Shown here: piece after piece, positions 1-5,648 of the stretch
Layout of the letters: each line of letters starts with the position of its first letter
Numbering within the stretch: position 1 is the first letter of the stretch
Program-made: the position numbers and the translations under genes
Notes under the pieces: model-generated
The model's input: the letters and a program-made list of their open reading frames with translations, nothing else
What the model was told of the DNA's origin: nothing
Database searches by the model: none
Assembly (NCBI GenBank): GCA_030045755.1
Contig: JASIEW010000079.1
Coordinates: 1-7,178 of the forward strand
Direction: 5' to 3'
Length of the DNA stretch: 7,178 nt
DNA from: Nitrososphaerales archaeon
Lineage (GTDB): Archaea; Thermoproteota; Nitrososphaeria; Nitrososphaerales; UBA183

Positions 1-1098
1 GCGACGCTCAGACAGGCCAACTCCTACCTCGAGTCCCAGCTGACCCAAGTCACGACCACGGTCACCACGAGCCTTACGACGTCGAACGGGTCCGCGCTGA
101 CGTCGGAGGAGCTGTACGCCTACGCTTCCCCGAGCGTGGTCACGGTCATGGGGGACGAAGTGATAACCGAAAGCACATTCTTCGGGCAGTACTCCGAAAT
201 CGAGACCGTCCAGGGGTCGGGCTTCGTCGCCGAGTATCAGGGCTCGCAGTACATAGTCACGAACTACCACGTCGTCGACGGCGTCTCAAACATAACAGTC
301 ACCTTCTCTGACGGCGACTCGTACCCTGCGTCGGTGAAGGGCTCCGACGTGTACAGCGACCTGGCCGTCTTGTCAGTAGTGGCGCCCTCGTCAGAATTCC
401 ACCCGCTGACGATTGTCAACTCGACCGATGCGGTAAGCGTCGGCGAGCCGGTGTACGCGATCGGGAGCCCGTTCGGGCTCTCGGGGTCCATGACCTTCGG
501 AATAGTAAGCCAGGTCGGGAGGACGATAACGGAGGACACCCCCGCCGAACCCACGATCTCGAACGTGATCCAATTCAGCGCCCCCATAAATCCCGGCAAT
601 TCGGGAGGCCCTCTCTTGAACGGCTATGGTGAGGTGGTTGGCATAACGACGGCCACGGTCAGCGACTCTGAGGGCCTAGGGTTCGCCATTCCCTCGATAG
701 CTATCGCGAAAGAGCTTCCGACGCTCATCGCAACGGGGACGTACTCCCTCCACCCGTACATCGGGATCAACGGGACTGACATGTCGTATCAGGTCGCGCA
801 GGCCATGGGGACGAGCGTGACCTACGGGGTGCTCGTCGAGTCGGTCGTGAAGGGAGGGCCTGCGGCCGAAGCGGGACTGCGCGCAGGAAACAAGACGGCG
901 ACGGTCGAAGGGGTCGAGTACGTGATCGGAGGAGATGTCATCGTGTCGATAAACGGGGTGAGGGTCGTGGACACGGATTCGTTGGGCAGCTACCTTGCCG
1001 AGTACGCGACCGCAGGACAGACGGTGCAGCTAGGGATAGTCAGAGACGGGGAGAACCTGACTGTCCCGGTGGTGCTAGGCACGCTCCCCGGGTCCTAG
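1..1098 (+). CDS. htrA: HtrA/DegP-like serine protease (S1C) with PDZ domain, 5'-truncated by window edge
   Basis: The reading frame is open from base 1, so the start lies outside the window; the internal GTG at 136 is inside the domain and is not a sensible start. The first ~20 visible residues look like the end of a coiled coil (LRQANSYLESQLTQV), followed by a Thr/Ser-rich linker and then a trypsin-like fold. The catalytic triad is visible: His in TNYHVVDG (codon 268-270), Asp in YSDLAVL (358-360) and Ser in NPGNSGGPL (601-603). A PDZ domain follows (about 810-1080), with GVLVESV, GPAAEAGL and GGDVIVSINGV. HtrA proteases degrade misfolded proteins outside the cytoplasm; the coiled-coil and Thr/Ser-rich stalk suggest an upstream membrane anchor or signal peptide, which is inferred. 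It ends at TAG. The protease family call is firm; substrates and exact location are not. Confidence 0.95.
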   Translation, partial: ATLRQANSYLESQLTQVTTTVTTSLTTSNGSALTSEELYAYASPSVVTVMGDEVITESTFFGQYSEIETVQGSGFVAEYQGSQYIVTNYHVVDGVSNITVTFSDGDSYPASVKGSDVYSDLAVLSVVAPSSEFHPLTIVNSTDAVSVGEPVYAIGSPFGLSGSMTFGIVSQVGRTITEDTPAEPTISNVIQFSAPINPGNSGGPLLNGYGEVVGITTATVSDSEGLGFAIPSIAIAKELPTLIATGTYSLHPYIGINGTDMSYQVAQAMGTSVTYGVLVESVVKGGPAAEAGLRAGNKTATVEGVEYVIGGDVIVSINGVRVVDTDSLGSYLAEYATAGQTVQLGIVRDGENLTVPVVLGTLPGS

Positions 1099-1200
1099 AG
1101 AGACGCCCAGTTGCCCTCTAGAAGACCATCCTCGGCCGCCCAAAGCCTCGGCTTCGACCTAATTGCGAAGGCTCTCTCCCGTAGCGCGACGATAGTGTTA

Positions 1201-1530
1201 ATGCGTCCAGAATATGACGAGGACCATAAGTTGGACGCCTTCGAGCGGTTGCTCTGGTGGCTGTTCGCAGGCAGCGCCGGGGCCAGGACCCGGGCCACGG
1301 TCCTGCTGGCCATAAAGGAACAGCCGAGGAACGCGCAACAGCTCTCCGTGAAGCTCAAGCTCGACTACACCACGGTCAGGCATCACCTGAGAGTGCTCGA
1401 ACAGAACAGGATCGTCGTCACCGAGGGAAACGCTTACGGCAGGCTCTACTTCGTGTCCGACTCCATGGAATCGCACTGGCCGACGCTGCTCGCGATTCTC
1501 GGGAAGGCCAACAGGAGGAGCGCCGCATGA
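1201..1530 (+). CDS. ArsR-like winged-helix DNA-binding regulator
   Basis: This is a 109-residue protein. After an acidic N-terminal segment and a hydrophobic helix (FERLLWWLFAGS), residues ~29-86 form a winged helix: ARTRATVLLAIKEQPRNAQQL, then a recognition-helix region KLDYTTVRHHLRVLEQNRIV, and a wing ending GRLYFVSD. This is typical of archaeal ArsR-type regulators that bind DNA as dimers. No CxC-type metal site is visible, so it is probably not a classical metal sensor. I chose ATG 1201; an in-frame GTG at 1195 would add two residues, and the frame is open back to a TTG at 1111, but residues before 1195 do not look coding. Its stop overlaps the next start as ATGA, so the two genes are very likely co-translated and act together. 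The regulated genes are unknown; autoregulation is a reasonable guess. Confidence 0.85.
   Translation: MRPEYDEDHKLDAFERLLWWLFAGSAGARTRATVLLAIKEQPRNAQQLSVKLKLDYTTVRHHLRVLEQNRIVVTEGNAYGRLYFVSDSMESHWPTLLAILGKANRRSAA
1514..1520 (+). promoter_or_regulatory. Strong Shine-Dalgarno for the membrane protein gene
   Basis: GGAGGAG lies inside the last codons of the winged-helix gene, 6-8 bases before ATG 1527. It confirms this start over the longer open frame that begins upstream. It also shows that downstream genes here use SD-led initiation while first genes mostly do not. Confidence 0.8.
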
Positions 1531-2015
1531 GTTCTGAGACCCCAGCCCCAGCTCCCGAGAAGGCGCCTGAGACGCAGCCGGTAACGGACGAGGCGAGGAG
1601 GGGCCCCAGCAAGATCTGGGTCCCCATCGTGCTTCTTGTGGGACTGCTGGTCGGGGCACTATTGTCCTATGACACGCCATCCTACATCGGCCCCTTTCCG
1701 CCCGGCTTCTACGTCATCCTCCCCCTGTGGTTCAGAGAGGAGATCATACTGCACACCCTGCTCTCCACCGCGAGCATAGCCCTCCTTATCGCCCTCACCG
1801 TCATTTACTTCAGGCTCTACTCGCAGACGAGGGCGCGGTTCTCGCTCGGCATCACCGTCGTCCTGCTCGCCCTTCTGGTCGAAGCGCTCATACAGTACCC
1901 GCTGTTGGTGGGGCACGCGGCGCCGTTCGAACAGGGGCAGACGCCATATCTCCTGTACTCGGACGCGTTTTCGATAGTGGCCTACACGATATTCCTTTAC
2001 TTGAGCCTCGAGTGA
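1527..2015 (+). CDS. Small four-helix membrane protein coupled to the winged-helix gene
   Basis: This is a 162-residue protein starting at ATG 1527, which overlaps the upstream stop (ATGA), with a strong Shine-Dalgarno (GGAGGAG, 1514-1520) at normal spacing. Residues 1-28 are a Pro/Ala/Glu-rich cytoplasmic-looking tail. Hydrophobic helices follow at about 30-48, 73-95, 106-128 and 147-161. The loop after helix 1 is Pro/Gly/Tyr-rich (SYIGPFPPGFYVILP), and helix 3 carries a buried-looking Glu (LLVEALIQYPLLVG). The chain ends abruptly after TIFLYLSLE, so the last helix is the C-terminus. I do not recognise a named family. Pairing with an HTH protein suggests a membrane partner that senses a signal or sequesters the regulator; this is inference from gene order only. 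Confidence 0.85.
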   Translation: MSSETPAPAPEKAPETQPVTDEARRGPSKIWVPIVLLVGLLVGALLSYDTPSYIGPFPPGFYVILPLWFREEIILHTLLSTASIALLIALTVIYFRLYSQTRARFSLGITVVLLALLVEALIQYPLLVGHAAPFEQGQTPYLLYSDAFSIVAYTIFLYLSLE

Positions 2016-2034
2016 CGCCGGAAATGGTCCGGCG
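2016..2034. terminator. Hairpin between convergent genes, likely bidirectional terminator or mRNA 3' end structure
   Basis: A perfect 7-bp inverted repeat, CGCCGGA / TCCGGCG, with a 5-base loop (AATGG), begins at the base immediately after the TGA of the membrane protein gene and ends 6 bases before the stop of the minus-strand gene. No long T tract follows on either strand, so it may protect or define 3' ends rather than act as a classical intrinsic terminator. Confidence 0.5.
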
Positions 2035-2040
2035 GGCCAT

Positions 2041-2472
2041 TCACTTCCTGCAGCTTTGGCACCGCTCTTCGCTGCCGTTCAACTGACGGACGAAGAACGA
2101 GTCCTTGTTCGAGCAGAGGAACAGAGCGAGTCGGTCCGGGCTGTCGTCCTTGGTCCGTCTGTAGCTCTGAGTCCAATATACCTCCTTCATCACGAAGTCG
2201 TTGCTCCTGCTGTCGAGACCGAGGTCCCATGCGTATCTGCTGGCTATCCTCACGTCTCCCCTTTCGACGGCTCCCATCTCTTTGGCCTGTTCCTCCACGA
2301 ACTGCCTGAACTCTTCCTGGTCCAGCTTCTCACCGTATCGTATTATCCTGGTGACGTATCTCCCTGGACAGACGTGGGCCGCCAGATCCTCCCCGACCTC
2401 CTCAAGCGAGGCCACGCCGCCGCAGTGCCTGCAGGTCGCCGGCGTCCTGAGGAGCGACCGTGCCGCTGCCAA
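2041..2472 (-). CDS. Hypothetical protein with CxxC pairs near both termini
   Basis: This is a soluble protein of about 143 residues that I do not recognise. Near the N-terminus it has CRHCGG (C14, C17), then H33 and C35 (AAHVCPG). Near the C-terminus it has C120 (LFLCSNKD) and CQSC (C138, C141) two residues from the end. The middle is charged, with a likely helix (KLDQEEFRQFVEEQAKEMG) and an aromatic stretch (VMKEVYWTQSYRR). The paired cysteines suggest a structural zinc site that could join the two ends, or redox-active thiols. The start is the only plausible one: TTG 2472, 8 bases after the thioredoxin-like stop, with a weak GAGTGA upstream; the first ATG comes far inside, past CRHC. Being second in an operon with a WCPHC protein makes a thiol-related role or partnership attractive but unproven. 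Confidence 0.75.
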   Translation of the reverse strand: MAAARSLLRTPATCRHCGGVASLEEVGEDLAAHVCPGRYVTRIIRYGEKLDQEEFRQFVEEQAKEMGAVERGDVRIASRYAWDLGLDSRSNDFVMKEVYWTQSYRRTKDDSPDRLALFLCSNKDSFFVRQLNGSEERCQSCRK

Positions 2473-2480
2473 CTGGTCAC

Positions 2481-2834
2481 TCAGGCCCGCCGCCCCCCGA
2501 AGTACGGACTCTTCAGAAGGTTGGCTACAGCTCGCTTCGTCAGCTCGACGCTCTCCGAATATCCGGTGAGCACGTGGATCATCTTCCCGCCCTTCGCTTC
2601 GAGAAAGACCTGGGGCACCAGGTAGTCTTCCGACCAGTCGCCATATTTCTTGACGAGCTCGTCGGCCCTCTTCACCGCTTCAGGGTCGTCAATGTCGTAC
2701 TCGAAGAACTTCAGTCCTTGCTTCGCTGCGGCCTCCTTCATCGGCCCGACCGTCGTGGGATGGCAGTGAGGACACCAGGTGGCGTGGACCACGTGGACGG
2801 CCGTAATCTCCGGAACTTCTCTTTGACTCATCAT
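2481..2834 (-). CDS. Thioredoxin/glutaredoxin-fold protein with WCPHC active site
   Basis: This is a 117-residue protein. A beta strand (ITAVHVVHA) leads into TWCPHCHP, with the redox pair C21/C24 at the start of a helix. A second strand follows (LKFFEYDID), then the cis-Pro region (DYLVPQVFLEAKGGK), a glycine (HVLTGYSES) and a final helix. This is the thioredoxin fold at normal length; CPHC resembles glutaredoxin- or DsbA-type sites rather than the CGPC of classical thioredoxin. No signal peptide or membrane helix is seen, so it is probably cytoplasmic. Two ATGs in tandem (2834, 2831) are possible starts. There is no Shine-Dalgarno nearby, but a TATA-like element lies ~30 bases upstream, suggesting leaderless translation. 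It probably reduces or isomerises disulfides; its partner may be the Cys-rich protein encoded directly downstream. Confidence 0.88.
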   Translation of the reverse strand: MMSQREVPEITAVHVVHATWCPHCHPTTVGPMKEAAAKQGLKFFEYDIDDPEAVKRADELVKKYGDWSEDYLVPQVFLEAKGGKMIHVLTGYSESVELTKRAVANLLKSPYFGGRRA

Positions 2835-2857
2835 TGAAGGTGGATTTCCAGCCGCCT

Positions 2858-2870
2858 CCTTTTACACTTT
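2858..2870 (-). promoter_or_regulatory. TATA-like promoter of the thioredoxin-like operon
   Basis: On the minus strand this reads AAAGTGTAAAAGG, an A/T-rich island in GC-rich DNA centred ~30 bases before ATG 2834. That is the right distance for an archaeal TATA box serving a leaderless or very short-leader transcript. Confidence 0.5.
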
Positions 2871-2882
2871 GGGTGACACGAG

Positions 2883-2889
2883 CTTAACT
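2883..2889 (+). promoter_or_regulatory. TATA-like promoter of the E-x-x-E membrane protein gene
   Basis: CTTAACT lies 21 bases before GTG 2907 and 27 bases before the alternative in-frame GTG 2913. There is no Shine-Dalgarno. If the transcript is leaderless, the spacing favours GTG 2913 as the true start. It shares a 72-base divergent region with the thioredoxin-like operon. Confidence 0.4.
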
Positions 2890-2906
2890 ACCGACCGATT
2901 GCGTTC

Positions 2907-3575
2907 GTGGCCGTGGCCTTCGACCCCGGAGTCTTCCTCGCAGCTTCTGGGATAGTGACCCTGGAGATGGCCGAGGCGGCGGCCGTCGGGCTCGCGCTGT
3001 ATGCCGAGACCCGGAAGCACCTCGCGTTCCTGTACGTCGCGGTCGGCGCGCTCGTCGTCTTCGTCCCTGCCTTGGCCGTGGGAGGGGCTATAGCTCTGCT
3101 CCCGACACTGTACGTGAGGCTGGTGGGAGGAGTCCTCCTCCTCTACTTCGGCCTCAGGCTGAGCAGAAGCGCCCGAAGGTCCGTGGTAAGGAGCAGGACC
3201 ACAGGCTTCAGGCCCGAATCGTTCGAGAGAGGCGTGATGTACACGGGCTTCTCTGTGGGAGCGGTGGAGGCGTTCGAGGCGTCGATAGTCCTGGTCGGAC
3301 TGCTGCCGGCGAGCTTCGTCTCTGCAGGCGCCGGGATGATTGTGGGGGTCGCGATAGTCGTGGTCGCGGCCTATGCGCTGCGGAGCCAGGTGAGAAAGGT
3401 GAAGCAGGCCAACATGAAGGTTGTGGTCGCCGGCTTGCTGCTGACTTTCTCTGCGTTCTGGTTCGCAGAGACGTACCTCGAGTTGAACGACCTCCTGTTG
3501 ATACCGCTCTTCGCGGCCTTCTTGCTCTCTGTCTATTGGGTCGCGAACAGACCGGTCGTCCTGCCGGGCAAGTGA
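2907..3575 (+). CDS. Seven-helix membrane protein with two E-x-x-E motifs (FTR1-like architecture)
   Basis: This is a 222-residue, almost entirely hydrophobic protein. Helices fall at about 8-32, 38-64, 67-85, 110-133, 140-158, 170-188 and 196-213. Helix 1 contains TLEMAEA (E20, E23) and helix 4 contains AVEAFEA (E121, E124), each inside the membrane, with a basic loop (RLSRSARRS) after helix 3. This repeated E-x-x-E in helices 1 and 4 of a 7-helix protein matches the layout of FTR1-type iron permeases, whose motif is R-E-x-x-E, but here the Arg is replaced (T-L-E, A-V-E). From memory it also resembles an uncharacterised archaeal integral membrane family (COG4280-like); I could not check this. 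A role in metal or cation transport is therefore a hypothesis. Start GTG 2907 or GTG 2913; GTGGCC is repeated there. It is divergent from the thiol operon. Confidence 0.85.
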   Translation: MAVAFDPGVFLAASGIVTLEMAEAAAVGLALYAETRKHLAFLYVAVGALVVFVPALAVGGAIALLPTLYVRLVGGVLLLYFGLRLSRSARRSVVRSRTTGFRPESFERGVMYTGFSVGAVEAFEASIVLVGLLPASFVSAGAGMIVGVAIVVVAAYALRSQVRKVKQANMKVVVAGLLLTFSAFWFAETYLELNDLLLIPLFAAFLLSVYWVANRPVVLPGK

Positions 3576-3597
3576 CCGGGCGCGGGGCCGATGCGTC

Positions 3598-3615
3598 CCG
3601 CACGCCCTTGTGCGG
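3598..3615 (+). terminator. Hairpin downstream of the membrane protein gene
   Basis: CCGCAC / GTGCGG is a perfect 6-bp stem with a 6-base loop, 22 bases after the TGA. It sits in the 144-base gap before the S9 peptidase gene, which otherwise shows only the promoter-like element near its end. It could be a 3' end structure; no T tract follows. Confidence 0.3.
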
Positions 3616-3688
3616 AAGAAGCTCCCATTCTCTGAGGCGACTCGTCCTCGCAGATCCCGCTCGGCTCCGGTCGGGTCTCATGGCAACG

Positions 3689-3695
3689 ATTAAGA
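3689..3695 (+). promoter_or_regulatory. TATA-like promoter of the S9 peptidase gene
   Basis: ATTAAGA, centred 28 bases before GTG 3720, is the only A/T-rich patch in its neighbourhood. With no Shine-Dalgarno before the GTG, the arrangement fits a leaderless transcript. It is flanked by a short inverted repeat, CTCAT (3677-3681) and ATGAG (3694-3698), which might be an operator but is too short to be sure. Confidence 0.45.
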
Positions 3696-3719
3696 TGAGC
3701 CACGGGGGGCCTAGCTGCC

Positions 3720-5648
3720 GTGCCGAGGCCAATCCGCCCCTCTGACCTGGCCCTGTACTCGATGCTGTCAGAGCCGAGCCTTTCGCCCGACGGGAAGAGA
3801 GCCGTGTTCTCAGTACGGAAAGCCAATCTCAAGGAGGACTCGTACGACTCCGACATCTACGTCTGCGAGCTCCCCCAAGGCGAGTCGAAGCGTTTCACGA
3901 GCGGAGGGAAGGACTCCAACCCCAGATTCTCGGACGACGGGCGGAGCATACTCTTCACCTCGCGAAGAAACCTCAAGAAAGAGGACAAGGGCAACGCCCT
4001 CTACGTCATCGCCGACTCCGGCGGGGAGGCGAGGCTCGTACTCAGGGCGGAGTCAGGGGTCGAGAGCCCGCGGTGGTCGAGCGACTCCAAGTACATCTAC
4101 TACCTGTCAAACGTCGAGAAGAAGGAGAAGGACGACGTCAAGGTCATCCGCAGGCTGACGTTCTGGTTTAACGGAGCGGGGTTCATCCACAACATCAGGA
4201 AGCACCTCTTCAGGGTCGAAGTCGAGTCAGGGAAGACGAGCCAAGTCACCCGCGGGTCCTTCGACGTCGGGGGCTTTTCTCTCAGTCCAGACGGACGGAG
4301 AATAGCGTACGTCGCCTCGACCATCGAACTGAAGCCCTACATCACTGACGTCTTCGTGATCGACCTCCCCAGAGGCAAGCCAAGGAAGCTCACCAGGTCA
4401 GACATGGAAGTCGGGTCCGTCGTCTGGAGCCCGGACGGCAGTACACTGGCGGTCTCAGGACACCGCTTCACTTCAGGGCTCGCGTCGCACGCCCACATAT
4501 GGACCGTCGATCCGAAGACGAGGAAGGTGACGCAGGTCGAGTCCGTGGACAGGAACAAGGCGAACAGCCTCAACTCAGACGTGAGAGCCTCCGCCCACGG
4601 GCCGGAAGGTCTGACATGGAACAAGGACGGGATACACTACGTCCAGGCCGACGGGGGTTCGGCCCACCTGTACAGGATCAAGCCCGGCGGGGAGCCCCAC
4701 CTGGTGGTGGGAGGAGAGAGAAGCGTGGAGGGGTACGACGTCGCGGGGGGCAGAGTAGCCTTTGTATCGATGGACACGACGCATCTGGAGGAGCTGTATG
4801 TAGAAGGAAAGGAGAGGCCTCTGACCTCATTCAACCTGGAGGCGTACAAAGAGGTCCGGGTCCTGCCATCCCAGAAGCTGAACTTCAAGGCGAGCGACGG
4901 GGAAGAGATCGAAGGGTGGGTGCTCCTGCCTGAGAAGGGCGGCAAGAAGATTCCGGCGGTGCTCTACGTGCACGGGGGCCCCAAGACCGCCTTCGGGAGT
5001 TCGTTCATGCACGAGTTCCAGTCTTTTGCGGGCGCGGGCTATGCCGTGATCTACATGAACCCCAGGGGGAGCGATGGCTACTCGGAGAAGTTCGCAGACA
5101 TCAGGGGAAGATACGGCACGCGCGACTTCGACGACCTGATGGAGGGGCTCGACCTGGCCCTGAAGCGCTATCCGAGGATAGACGCGGCCAACGTCGCGAT
5201 CGCCGGGGGTTCGTACGGCGGGTTCATGACCAACTGGGCCGTCGGCCACACGAACAGGTTCAAAGCGGCGGTGACCGACAGGAGCATAGCCTTCTGGTCG
5301 AGCTTCTGGGGAACCTCTGACATCGGGCCCTATTTCACCGAGGACCAGGTCGGAGGAGACCCATGGAACGCCGAGGAGAAGCTCCTGAACGACTCGCCCG
5401 CCAGGTACGTGCCCAACGTGGAGACTCCGGTCATGGTCGTCCACTCGATGGAGGACTATCGCTGCTGGATGGTGGAGGGCCTCCAGTTCTACACGGCCCT
5501 GAAGAGGCTCGGTAAAGAGGCAGAGCTGGTGCTATTCCCGGGGGAGAACCACGACCTCTCGAGGGTGGGGAAGCCCAAGCACAGGGTAGCCAGACTGAAC
5601 CACTATCTCAGGTGGTTCGACGGGCACATGAAGAACGGGAAAGGGTAA
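3720..5648 (+). CDS. S9-family serine peptidase (acylaminoacyl-peptidase / prolyl-oligopeptidase type)
   Basis: This is a 642-residue protein, the usual length for the family. Residues ~1-380 form a beta-propeller with TolB/WD-like blades (SLSPDGKRAVFSV, NPRFSDDGRSILFTSRR, SLSPDGRRIAYVAS, VWSPDGSTLAVSG). Residues ~390-640 form an alpha/beta-hydrolase domain with HGGP (418-421, oxyanion region), the nucleophile Ser498 in GGSYGGFM, Asp579 in HSMEDYRC and His611 in GENHDLSR. All three catalytic residues are present, so it should be active. It probably cuts short peptides or removes acylated N-terminal residues in the cytoplasm, the propeller gating access; no signal peptide is seen. The position after DYRC is Trp where I expect Pro in relatives. 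GTG 3720 is chosen because of the TATA-like element at -28. The next gene follows directly, so they are likely co-transcribed. Confidence 0.95.
   Translation: MPRPIRPSDLALYSMLSEPSLSPDGKRAVFSVRKANLKEDSYDSDIYVCELPQGESKRFTSGGKDSNPRFSDDGRSILFTSRRNLKKEDKGNALYVIADSGGEARLVLRAESGVESPRWSSDSKYIYYLSNVEKKEKDDVKVIRRLTFWFNGAGFIHNIRKHLFRVEVESGKTSQVTRGSFDVGGFSLSPDGRRIAYVASTIELKPYITDVFVIDLPRGKPRKLTRSDMEVGSVVWSPDGSTLAVSGHRFTSGLASHAHIWTVDPKTRKVTQVESVDRNKANSLNSDVRASAHGPEGLTWNKDGIHYVQADGGSAHLYRIKPGGEPHLVVGGERSVEGYDVAGGRVAFVSMDTTHLEELYVEGKERPLTSFNLEAYKEVRVLPSQKLNFKASDGEEIEGWVLLPEKGGKKIPAVLYVHGGPKTAFGSSFMHEFQSFAGAGYAVIYMNPRGSDGYSEKFADIRGRYGTRDFDDLMEGLDLALKRYPRIDAANVAIAGGSYGGFMTNWAVGHTNRFKAAVTDRSIAFWSSFWGTSDIGPYFTEDQVGGDPWNAEEKLLNDSPARYVPNVETPVMVVHSMEDYRCWMVEGLQFYTALKRLGKEAELVLFPGENHDLSRVGKPKHRVARLNHYLRWFDGHMKNGKG

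Noticed and set aside
1099..1200. Possible operator or promoter upstream of the winged-helix gene (CTTCG...CGAAG around CTAATTG, 1152-1170)
   Set aside because: The 5-bp arms with a 9-base spacer are too short to rise above chance, and the A/T patch is 33-39 bases from the start, further than the other promoters here. No other gene is visible in this gap.
1198..1680. 160-codon minus-strand frame opposite the winged-helix gene
   Set aside because: It is antisense to a recognisable HTH domain and to the ATGA-coupled start; its composition is Pro/Arg/Gly-rich without any motif.
2472..2490. Frameshift that would fuse the thioredoxin-like gene with the downstream Cys-pair gene
   Set aside because: The first protein ends at a normal thioredoxin-fold length, and the second has its own start option with a short gap, so two genes in an operon are simpler than one broken gene.
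3576..3719. tRNA or C/D-box RNA in the 144-base gap before the S9 gene
   Set aside because: No cloverleaf arms or T-loop consensus were found, and no C box (RTGATGA) accompanies the CTGA; only a 6-bp hairpin and a TATA-like patch are present.
3208..3732. 174-codon minus-strand frame across the end of the membrane protein gene and the following gap
   Set aside because: The product is Arg/Pro/Ser-rich and low-complexity, typical of a shadow of GC-rich coding DNA, and lies opposite a clear membrane protein.
4827..5444. 205-codon open frame on the minus strand inside the S9 peptidase gene
   Set aside because: It lies fully antisense to conserved catalytic-domain coding sequence; long antisense frames are expected in GC-rich DNA, and the product shows no domain or hydrophobic pattern.
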